Assembly: GCA_002281555.1 (NCBI GenBank)
Contig: NCGJ01000020.1
Location: forward strand, 1 to 32,820
Length of the DNA: 32,820 nucleotides
From: Hydrogenophilales bacterium 28-61-23
GTDB taxonomy: Bacteria > Pseudomonadota > Gammaproteobacteria > Burkholderiales > Thiobacillaceae
Reading direction: 5' to 3'
Within the stretch, counting starts at the first letter, position 1; each line of letters opens with the position of its first letter. Both the position numbers and the translations under genes were made by a program. Positions 26,423 through 32,820 of the stretch are shown piece by piece. Under the pieces are notes generated by a model. The model did no database searches. It saw only the letters and a program-made list of their open reading frames with translations, and was not told where the DNA came from.

Positions 26423-26845
26423 CTAGGGCGCTAACACCACTTTCACAGACCCGTCCGCGTCGCCCTTGTCGATATAGCCAATCATGTTCGGATTGGCCGC
26501 GACCAGCTTTTTGACCTCGGCGGCATTGGGCAACTCCTTCGGCGGCGTGCCCTTGCCGGAGAAAACCAGCTTGGACCAGTAGGATTTCAACTGGGCGCCG
26601 GACTTGCCGGTGATATGGCCGTGGAATGCGTCGCGCTGGCTGGAGCCCTCGGCCTGATCCACCGGCACGGCCTGCACGCCGCCGGGGAAGGTGGCGCTCT
26701 TACCCAGGAAAATGTCGGCGACCTGAGCCTTGGAAAGCTCGCCCACCGCAGACTTGGCGCTCACGATGACCACCACGTCGGCCTGTGCCATACCGGCGCC
26801 CAGACTGAGCAGGATGGCAAATAGAAACGTTTGCATATTTTTCAT
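26423..26845 (-). CDS. small periplasmic PstS-like (phosphate-binding-like) protein
   Basis: A 140-residue exported protein with a signal peptide (about 1-22, cut near AQA). The mature part resembles the short, single-domain PBP-like proteins labelled phosphate ABC transporter substrate-binding in databases: ADIFLGKSATFPGGVQAVPV, SKLVFSGKGTPPKELPNAA and NMIGYIDKGD. It is about half a true PstS, and no permease or ATPase is nearby, so ABC transport is doubtful. ATG 26845 has a GAGGGA site; the longer reading starts inside the porin. It lies 11 bp after the porin gene, so they are one unit. The ligand is unknown. Confidence 0.82.
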   Translation of the reverse strand: MKNMQTFLFAILLSLGAGMAQADVVVIVSAKSAVGELSKAQVADIFLGKSATFPGGVQAVPVDQAEGSSQRDAFHGHITGKSGAQLKSYWSKLVFSGKGTPPKELPNAAEVKKLVAANPNMIGYIDKGDADGSVKVVLAP

Positions 26846-26856
26846 GACTATCCCTC

Positions 26857-28092
26857 TCAGAATACAAAATCGACAGATACGCTGATCACATTGACGCTTT
26901 GGTCTTGACCTTTGAAGGCGGTCGACGCATTCACGAAGTAACCGCCGCAGGTTCCCGTGACCGGGCCGCAATTCGTCATGACATGATCCCACTGCGCCTT
27001 AATCGCCACGTTGCTCACGATGTCATAGCGAGCGCCAAGGGTGATCGTGGACTGATCCATCTGATTGTTCTGCAGCAGGCCGGTGACGATCGTATTTGTG
27101 GCGCCGCTGCCCGCGGTGAAGGACTTGGGACTTTTGTTCTTGCCCAGGGAGTAAGTGGCGTAAGGCGTCCATTTGTCCAGACGGGCGCCGGCGGAGATGT
27201 ACCAGATGTCCATATCGGACATCACGTTGTCGGTTTTGCGCTGGCCCAGTTCACTGGTCACGAAATAATCGCCGTTATCCCAGGAAACGCCAAGAGCGGC
27301 GAAGCTACCACCGTCACCGTCGATTGCCAAAGCGGACGACTGCGTACAGGCGACGGGATCGCCGCCAGCGCACACTGCGTTGAGCATGCCAATGTACTGA
27401 TCGAATTGCGGCGCGTGCCCGATCATGTCGGACCTGACATAGTTCGCCCGCACGGTGAGATCGCCGCGACTGGCGGAAACGTTCAGGCCCATGATGTCCT
27501 CGAACTTGGTTTCCAGACCCTGGTTGTAAGCCAGCTTGGATTTGCCGTAGTAGGGCTGGATCAGCCAGGACACATCGCCCGTGCTCGGGCGCCACAACAG
27601 GTCGATGCCCTCCATGCGGGGCAACGGTGCCGTCGCATAAAACTCGATCGGCGGCCGTACCCAGGGGTTGGCGTAGCTGACATCAAGATAATCGGACAAC
27701 AGATAAATAGGCGGACGGATACGGCCAACGCGGACGTCCATCTCGGGCGTGGCCTGGAATTTGGCGAAGCCCCACTCCAGTTGCGGAACCCAGTCGTCGC
27801 TCGGGCGCTTCTTGCTGATCAGCTGAGCGGTGAAACTTAACCGGTCAGTGGCCTTCCAATCCATCTGCAAGCCAGCCTTGGTGTCCACATTGAAACTGGT
27901 CCGGTCGGTGGCGCCGGCGCCCACAGGCTGGAAATAGCTGTTGGCGACATAATCCGCGTCTGTAGTGTCGCTATGAACTACGCCAACGGTGCCGAAGCCT
28001 TTCAATGTCAGGCCGTGGCCTAGATCCGTGGCTGAACTGGCCGTGGCCGTCAGCGCCGAGGCTATGGCCAAAGCAAGTATGGATGATTTCAT
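26857..28092 (-). CDS. outer-membrane porin-like beta-barrel protein
   Basis: A 411-residue outer-membrane protein. It has a signal peptide (1-21, cut near SSA), starts the barrel with LTLKGFGTVGVVHSD, and ends in SVSVDFVF with the C-terminal Phe needed for barrel insertion. Alternating strands with aromatic girdles run throughout. Two Cys pairs (CAGGDPVAC; CGPVTGTC) may staple loops. It is not a classic trimeric Gram-negative porin by eye, but closer to porins found beside PstS-like proteins in Betaproteobacteria. The ribosome site AAAGGGGA precedes ATG. It lies 97 bp after the chemoreceptor gene and is coupled to the binding protein. Confidence 0.85.
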   Translation of the reverse strand: MKSSILALAIASALTATASSATDLGHGLTLKGFGTVGVVHSDTTDADYVANSYFQPVGAGATDRTSFNVDTKAGLQMDWKATDRLSFTAQLISKKRPSDDWVPQLEWGFAKFQATPEMDVRVGRIRPPIYLLSDYLDVSYANPWVRPPIEFYATAPLPRMEGIDLLWRPSTGDVSWLIQPYYGKSKLAYNQGLETKFEDIMGLNVSASRGDLTVRANYVRSDMIGHAPQFDQYIGMLNAVCAGGDPVACTQSSALAIDGDGGSFAALGVSWDNGDYFVTSELGQRKTDNVMSDMDIWYISAGARLDKWTPYATYSLGKNKSPKSFTAGSGATNTIVTGLLQNNQMDQSTITLGARYDIVSNVAIKAQWDHVMTNCGPVTGTCGGYFVNASTAFKGQDQSVNVISVSVDFVF

Positions 28093-28166
28093 TACAAGTC
28101 CCCTTTCAAGTCGAGATTACGATCCGCCGTCATGCCCGCGGAGTTGGCACAAACCTTTTCAACACA

Positions 28167-28189
28167 GTCTGGCGCCGTGGCGCACAGAC
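28167..28189 (-). other. hairpin immediately after the chemoreceptor stop codon
   Basis: GTCTG/CAGAC (5 bp) plus GCGC/GCGC (4 bp) stack with a single bulge around a 4-nt loop, touching the chemoreceptor stop codon. There is no T-run after it. It may be a weak attenuator or a 3'-end stabiliser that lowers read-through into the porin gene. Confidence 0.4.
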
Positions 28190-29809
28190 TTAAACCTTGA
28201 ACTGCTCGGTGAGTTTTTTGAGTTCCTCGGTCAGACCGGAGACCTGGCGCGAGATAGCGCCGGCGCGCGCGGATTGTCCGGCCACTTTTTCTGACAGGTT
28301 GATCATTTCATCCGAGCTGGAATCGACGCTGGCCGCGGCACTGCGCTGGCTGTCGGTATAGCTGGCGATCTCGCTGTTCTTGACCGACATGTTATCCACC
28401 TGTTCCAGCATGGCCTCCAAGGCCCGACGGGTGTCCTGAACATCGTCGACGGCGTCCTGCGCTTTGCTATGGCTCTCGTTCACCACATGGACAATGGTCT
28501 GGGAATTGACCAACAGCAGGCCCATGATGTCGGAGACCTCAATGGTGGCTTGCTTGGTTTTCTCGGCCAACTTGCGCACCTCGTCGGCCACCACCGCGAA
28601 ACCCCGGCCCTGTTCGCCGGCACGCGCCGCCTCGATGGCCGCGTTCAAGGCCAGAAGATTGGTCTGGTCGGCAATGTTCTTGATGACTTCCACCACCGAA
28701 CTGATGTTCTTGCTGTCCTGTTCGATCTGCTGGGTTGCATCCACCGCGGAATTGATCTGCTGGGCCAGCGACTCGATGCGCACTATCGTGTTCTGGATGG
28801 CCTGTTTGCCCTGGCCGACTTTTTCCTGCACATCCCGGGCCGAAACCGATGCGATGGAAGCGTTCGTCGCCACATGCTCGGCTTGGCTGGCGATGAATTT
28901 GACCTGCTCGGCAACACTGATGATGTGCTTGCGCTCGGCCCCCAGAAGCGACTCGGTCTGGGATTCAACCCCGGACATCTCCCGGGTCATCCCGTCCAAT
29001 CGATGCACCTCGTCCAGCAACTTGGCAATGATTGTCTGCAGCTTGCCGACAAAGGTATTGAACCATTTGACCAATTCGCCGATCTCGTCCTGGGAGGTTT
29101 GCGGGATGCGGCCGCGCAAATCGCCATCGCCTTCCGCTATTTCCTTCAGCGAGGTCACCACCTGGTCCATGGCATGCTTGATGGCCAGCGCGACGATATA
29201 GGCCAGAGCCATTGCCACGAGGATGGCCAGTACCGCACAGACGATGCCGATCAGAATGGCGCGATTGGTGGATGCCGAGGTCGCCTCCAGTTCCGCGACA
29301 AAGCTCTGCTTGGCCCGCTCCTTGTAGCCCTCCAGGCCTTTCTTGATCGCCTCCAGGCTCTTGCGCATGGTGTCGATATCGCCCTGCATGGCGCCAAGAT
29401 TCGCCTGACCCGAGGCCATGGCGACGGAAATGCGCTTGCCGACCATGTAATAGGCATCGAAATCCGATGCCAGCGCAGCCAGTTTGGCTTGATCCTGAGG
29501 CGCATGCTTGCTCATCACGACCAGCTGGTCGCGCAGGCGTTTGGCGATTTCATCCGTGCCATTCACCATATCCACCTCGCCCGAGGACGCGCCGGCATTC
29601 AGGGTATTGGTGATCTTGTCGAGCAGCTCCACGTTGGCGCTGGCCATATCGACGACGATGAACTGGTGTTCCTTGAGTTCGTTGACCCGATGCGCGTTCT
29701 GTTGCCCAAGCACGAAACTGAAACCCAGGTAGCCGAGCACGAACAGGCTTACCAAGGCGGGGGCAAGCAGTATCTTGACCAGAAGTGACAAACGATTGAC
29801 CAATGACAT
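28190..29809 (-). CDS. methyl-accepting chemotaxis protein (transmembrane chemoreceptor)
   Basis: A 539-residue chemoreceptor. TM1 is about 12-34, a periplasmic mostly helical sensor domain 35-182, TM2 183-209, HAMP 210-262, and a cytoplasmic coiled-coil signalling domain to the end, with the tip [20 protein letters not shown] (378-397) and [18 protein letters not shown] that contacts CheA/CheW. The C-terminus ends LTEQFKV with no docking pentapeptide. ATG 29809 has GAGGAAA upstream. A near-consensus sigma-28 promoter precedes it, so it is expressed with flagella. The porin and binding protein downstream may belong to the same regulon. The ligand is unknown. Confidence 0.94.
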   Translation of the reverse strand: MSLVNRLSLLVKILLAPALVSLFVLGYLGFSFVLGQQNAHRVNELKEHQFIVVDMASANVELLDKITNTLNAGASSGEVDMVNGTDEIAKRLRDQLVVMSKHAPQDQAKLAALASDFDAYYMVGKRISVAMASGQANLGAMQGDIDTMRKSLEAIKKGLEGYKERAKQSFVAELEATSASTNRAILIGIVCAVLAILVAMALAYIVALAIKHAMDQVVTSLKEIAEGDGDLRGRIPQTSQDEIGELVKWFNTFVGKLQTIIAKLLDEVHRLDGMTREMSGVESQTESLLGAERKHIISVAEQVKFIASQAEHVATNASIASVSARDVQEKVGQGKQAIQNTIVRIESLAQQINSAVDATQQIEQDSKNISSVVEVIKNIADQTNLLALNAAIEAARAGEQGRGFAVVADEVRKLAEKTKQATIEVSDIMGLLLVNSQTIVHVVNESHSKAQDAVDDVQDTRRALEAMLEQVDNMSVKNSEIASYTDSQRSAAASVDSSSDEMINLSEKVAGQSARAGAISRQVSGLTEELKKLTEQFKV

Positions 29810-29893
29810 GTGTTTTCCTCGACGCAAAATTTCACCCTCTGCCAATCCGCTTTCTTGAATTTTTCTCACGCATTCCCGAACCGGCCAGCCGTG

Positions 29894-29920
29894 CTATCGG
29901 CGCACGGATATAAAACTTTA
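29894..29920 (-). promoter_or_regulatory. flagellar sigma-28 (FliA) promoter
   Basis: On the minus strand TAAAGTTT and GCCGATAG are separated by exactly 11 nt, matching the FliA consensus TAAAGTTT-N11-GCCGATAA in 15 of 16 positions. It lies 84 nt before the chemoreceptor ATG. The -10 is also part of a small inverted repeat (CCGTGC/GCACGG). Confidence 0.9.
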
Positions 29921-29941
29921 GTAATAACTAACCAGGCCGGT

Positions 29942-29964
29942 AAAAAAATTTGGCCGCGCTGGCC
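29942..29964 (-). terminator. probable terminator of the cheR-cheD-cheB operon
   Basis: On the minus strand GGCC-AGCGC-GGCC is followed by AAATTTTTTT, about 45 nt after the cheB stop. The stem is short (4 bp, GC only), so strength is uncertain. It lies just upstream of the sigma-28 promoter, so it separates the two transcription units. Confidence 0.5.
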
Positions 29965-30008
29965 GGGCCTCCGGACCGAGTGGTCTTTCCGGACCAAACC
30001 GCAGCGGC

Positions 30009-31058
30009 TCAGGCCCGACGCCCCAGGCGTTCCATGACGCGGCCGGCGATGTCGTTCAGCGCGGCGACTTCCATGGCCGCGCCGAGGTCGATCGCCGCCT
30101 TGGGCATGCCGAAAACCACACAGGACGCCTCATCCTGCGCAATCGTGTAGGCCTTGGCCTGACGCATCGCAAGCAGGCCTTGGGCGCCGTCTTTGCCCAT
30201 ACCGGTCATGATCACGCCCACCGCATTCGGGCCAGCCAGTTCAGCCGCGCTGTTGAACAACACGTCGACCGAAGGACGGTGGCGATTGACCGGATCGGCT
30301 TTCGACAACTCGGTGTAGTAATACGCACCGCTCTTTTTGACCAACAGGTGGGAATGGCCGGGCGCGACATAGGCATGGCCGGGCAAGACCCGTTCGTTGT
30401 GCCCGGCTTCCTTCACGGTCATGGCTGAAAGCGTGTTCAGACGCTGCGCGAAGGAGTTGGTGAACGATTCCGGCATGTGCTGGGCAATCAGCACGCCGGG
30501 CGCGGTGGCGGGCATTCGGCTGAGGAACTCCTTCAGCGCTTCGGTGCCGCCGGTCGATGAGCCGACGAAAATCAGCTTTTCCGTGGTGTGCAGAAAATGC
30601 CCGGCCATTGGCTGCGGCGCGGTGACCCCGGCATGGTCGATCACGTGGCGGCGAACATGGGCGCGCGCGGCGGCGCGGATTTTGTCGCCGATTTCGTAGA
30701 CCAGATCGTTGAGCCCATCCATCACGCCGATGCGCGGTTTGGTGATGAAATCGACCGCGCCCAGTTCCAGCGCTTTCAACGTGACTTCGTTGCCTTTCTC
30801 CGTGAGGGTGGAAACCATCACCACCGGCATCGGCCGCAGGCGCATCAGTTTTTCCAGGAATTCGAGGCCGTTCATGCGCGGCATTTCGACATCCAGCGTG
30901 AGTACGTCCGGGTTCAATTGCTTGATCAGGTCGCGCGCGGCGATCGGATCCGGTGCCTGGCCGACGACTTCCAGGTCGGGGTGGCTGTTGATGATTTCCC
31001 TCATGACGCCGCGAATCAGCGCGGAATCGTCGATCACGAGCACTTTGATTTTGTTCAT
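30009..31058 (-). CDS. cheB: chemotaxis response regulator, protein-glutamate methylesterase
   Basis: CheB removes methyl groups from, and deamidates, chemoreceptors when phosphorylated by CheA. The 349-residue product has a receiver domain (1-120) with phospho-acceptor Asp56 in TLDVEMP, Asp10/Asp11 and Lys107. The methylesterase domain (about 160-349) has catalytic Ser168 in GSSTGG, His194 in AQHMP and Asp290 in GMGKDGA. A linker joins them. The ATG overlaps the cheD stop by 4 nt (ATGA), showing coupling. It acts in adaptation opposite to CheR. Confidence 0.98.
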   Translation of the reverse strand: MNKIKVLVIDDSALIRGVMREIINSHPDLEVVGQAPDPIAARDLIKQLNPDVLTLDVEMPRMNGLEFLEKLMRLRPMPVVMVSTLTEKGNEVTLKALELGAVDFITKPRIGVMDGLNDLVYEIGDKIRAAARAHVRRHVIDHAGVTAPQPMAGHFLHTTEKLIFVGSSTGGTEALKEFLSRMPATAPGVLIAQHMPESFTNSFAQRLNTLSAMTVKEAGHNERVLPGHAYVAPGHSHLLVKKSGAYYYTELSKADPVNRHRPSVDVLFNSAAELAGPNAVGVIMTGMGKDGAQGLLAMRQAKAYTIAQDEASCVVFGMPKAAIDLGAAMEVAALNDIAGRVMERLGRRA

Positions 31059-31669
31059 GTGAACAATTCCACCTCGCCGGCCAGCGGAGCGCTCTTCAGG
31101 CGCTGGCTGTAATCGCGTTCGCGCTCGACGATGGTGTTGTTATGCACCGCCTTTAGTTTGCGCACCATGACGCGACCTGTGGCCGGAAAGTAATAGACCT
31201 TGCGCGGATAAACATCGAGCAGGTCTTCCGCCACCACGCGGATGCGTTCGGTGCGCAGATAATCGAGCACGAACTCGCTGTTCATTTCGCCGACCTGAAC
31301 GGTGGTGAAACCGCGCAACACGGCCGCGCCGCCAAACACCTTGGCTTCCAGCCGCTTGCGGTCGGCGCCCAGCTTGACCAACTGGTTGATCAGCACTTCC
31401 ATCGCGTAGCCGCCATAGCGGGCGGAATTCGACAACAGATCGCGTCGATCGCCGCCGCCTTCCGGCAACATGAAATGGTTCATCCCGCCGATGCCGGTTT
31501 TCGGGTCGCGGATGCAGGCCGACACGCAGGAACCCAACACGGTGACCAGCAGCATGTCGCGCCCCGAAACATAGTATTCACCGGGCAATATCTTGGCGGC
31601 TTCGATGTTGAAATTGCGATCGAAGTAGTGATTTGGCGCAAGGACTTCCTCAAAGGCGCTCTGCGTCAC
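31055..31669 (-). CDS. cheD: chemoreceptor glutamine deamidase CheD
   Basis: CheD deamidates Gln residues of chemoreceptors and helps adaptation. The 204-residue protein has the family signature [12 protein letters not shown] (44-54) with catalytic Cys48 and [11 protein letters not shown] (61-71) with His65. The C-terminal half is family-like but longer than the minimal CheD core of about 160. It overlaps both cheR and cheB by 4 nt (ATGA), so the three are translated as a coupled block. Confidence 0.95.
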   Translation of the reverse strand: MTQSAFEEVLAPNHYFDRNFNIEAAKILPGEYYVSGRDMLLVTVLGSCVSACIRDPKTGIGGMNHFMLPEGGGDRRDLLSNSARYGGYAMEVLINQLVKLGADRKRLEAKVFGGAAVLRGFTTVQVGEMNSEFVLDYLRTERIRVVAEDLLDVYPRKVYYFPATGRVMVRKLKAVHNNTIVERERDYSQRLKSAPLAGEVELFT

Positions 31670-32508
31670 TTGCCCCCCTGGAATTCAACATGCTGATAAA
31701 CGGTTTGCCCGCGCAGCTTGTAAAGATCGGTGGCGTGATAGAGCGCCTCGGAATGGCCGACGAAGAGCAGGCCATCCGGCTTCAACAGCGGTTTCATCTT
31801 CTTCAGGATCGCGTATTGGGTCGGTTTGTCGAAATAGATCATCACGTTGCGGCAGAAAATGGCATCCAGCGGCTGACGGATCGACCAGACCGGATCGAGC
31901 AGATTCAGCCGGAAGCATTTCAGCATCGCCCGCAGCTCGGGTTTTGCGCGCGCCATGCCGGCGTTTTCACCAGTGCCTTTGAGGAAAAACTGGCGTTGCT
32001 GCTGTTCGTTGAGCTTGGCCAGCCGCTCCACGGGATAAATACCTTCTTCAGCCTTTTTCAATACATTGGTGTCGAGGTCGGATGCCAGAATTTGTACCGG
32101 CGCATTGGCGCCCAGGGTTTCCAGGGCCGTCATGGCTATGGAATAAGGCTCTTCGCCGGTGCTGGAGGCGGAACTCCAGATCGTGATCGGGCTGTCGCGG
32201 CGCGTTTTCAGAAAGTCTTTCAGGATATGAAAGTGATGCGCTTCGCGGAAAAAATCGGTCAGATTGGTGGTGAGCGAATTGACGAAGGCTTCCCATTCGG
32301 CCTCGTCGCCGGAGCGTATCAAGGCCAGATATTCTGGAAAATTACGTTTGCAGGTAGCGCGTAATCGACGCGCCAGGCGGCTGTAGACCATGTCTTCCTT
32401 GGCATCGCTGAGCGCGATGCCGGCATGGTCGTAAATCAGCTTGCGGACTTCTTCGAAGTCGCGGTTGGAGAAAGGAAACTCCCTTTGCGGCGCGTTGGCT
32501 TCAGCCAT
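31666..32508 (-). CDS. cheR: chemotaxis protein methyltransferase CheR
   Basis: CheR methylates glutamate residues of chemoreceptors using SAM. The 280-residue product has the helical N-domain (15-85, with NLTTNLTDFFREAHHF), the SAM-binding motif SSASSTGEEPYSIAM (112-126), DLDTNVLKKA (144-153) and CRNVMIYF (219-226). The ATG at 32508 follows a GGGAAA stretch; a TTG at 32520 is also open. It follows by 64 bp a chemoreceptor whose C-terminal pentapeptide fits the CheR docking site. Confidence 0.97.
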   Translation of the reverse strand: MAEANAPQREFPFSNRDFEEVRKLIYDHAGIALSDAKEDMVYSRLARRLRATCKRNFPEYLALIRSGDEAEWEAFVNSLTTNLTDFFREAHHFHILKDFLKTRRDSPITIWSSASSTGEEPYSIAMTALETLGANAPVQILASDLDTNVLKKAEEGIYPVERLAKLNEQQQRQFFLKGTGENAGMARAKPELRAMLKCFRLNLLDPVWSIRQPLDAIFCRNVMIYFDKPTQYAILKKMKPLLKPDGLLFVGHSEALYHATDLYKLRGQTVYQHVEFQGGK

Positions 32509-32572
32509 GTTGTTTCCCAATATTCACGAGGTTAGCGCGGCGCGGCAATCGCTTGCGCTGGCCGCGACTGGA

Positions 32573-32820
32573 TTAAAACTCCTGCCACTCATCCTGAGCC
32601 TCGGCCTGGCTCCGCGGAGTCATCCGTTGCATCGCGCGCACCGGCGCCGGCACGGCCGAACGCGCCGAGGCCATGGCGGCGGGTGCCGCGCTTTTCTGCC
32701 TGGCGCTGGCTGGACTGGCCAACCTGCCGTTGCCGCTCTGGGTTTTGAACACCGCCACGGCCTGGCTCAGGCCGGCGGCCTGATCCTGCAACGACTCGGC
32801 CGCCGCGGCGGCTTCTTCCA
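32573..32820 (-). CDS. C-terminal end of a methyl-accepting chemotaxis protein (cut by the window edge)
   Basis: Only the last 82 codons lie inside the window. They show the tail of the chemoreceptor signalling helix (EEAAAAAESLQDQAAGLSQ, then AVAVFKTQ), a flexible Ala/Pro/Ser/Arg linker of about 45 residues, and the ending DEWQEF. The last five, EWQEF, fit the xWxxF pattern of the enteric NWETF peptide that docks CheR and CheB. It is directly upstream of cheR-cheD-cheB. The rest of the gene, including ligand domain and TM segments, is beyond position 32820. Confidence 0.88.
   Translation of the reverse strand, partial: EEAAAAAESLQDQAAGLSQAVAVFKTQSGNGRLASPASARQKSAAPAAMASARSAVPAPVRAMQRMTPRSQAEAQDEWQEF

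Overview
The window looks like a chromosomal segment of a motile, Gram-negative betaproteobacterium. Coding is GC-rich and dense. The gene order glyA-nrdR-ribD-ribE-ribBA-ribH-nusB-thiL-pgpA-pncC-recA-recX, and the pieces queA / tgt / yajC-secD-secF, are arrangements known from Betaproteobacteria. Outer-membrane proteins (TonB-dependent receptor, porin) and flagellar chemotaxis genes agree with this. The genus cannot be fixed from the sequence alone.

Left part (1-12061): an initiator tRNA-fMet with its own promoter is followed by a lone iron-type alcohol dehydrogenase of lower GC. A long leftward operon then runs from glyA to recX. It covers serine/glycine interconversion, NrdR control of ribonucleotide reductase, riboflavin synthesis (ribD, ribE, ribBA, ribH), NusB, ThiL, PgpA, PncC, RecA and RecX. 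Many of its genes overlap by a few bases. Two outsiders sit in it: a secreted alpha-carbonic anhydrase between nrdR and ribD, and a SlyD-type isomerase between ribD and ribE. The latter lies next to a 127-bp hairpin-rich repeat.

Middle part (12062-26125): a TonB-dependent receptor reads rightward. The leftward genes here are a DedA membrane protein, a secreted beta-propeller-like protein, secF, secD, yajC, an M48 metalloprotease paired with a DUF898 membrane protein, tgt, a RhlE-type DEAD-box helicase with a roughly 285-nt structured leader, and queA. A small secreted DUF192 protein reads rightward. QueA and Tgt both act in queuosine tRNA modification. YajC-SecD-SecF form the accessory part of the Sec translocon.

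Right part (26188-32820): a tRNA-Leu(CAA) and a small periplasmic binding-like protein converge on stacked terminators. That protein follows a porin gene and a chemoreceptor gene, and the chemoreceptor has a near-consensus flagellar sigma-28 promoter. Upstream is a chemotaxis operon: the end of another chemoreceptor carrying a CheR/CheB docking pentapeptide, then cheR-cheD-cheB.

No wholly new system is evident. The best leads are: (i) a heptad-repeat hairpin family at two operon junctions, one covering the nrdR ribosome-binding region; (ii) the receptor-porin-binding-protein cluster under a flagellar promoter; (iii) the structured helicase leader; (iv) the 127-bp repeat in the rib operon.
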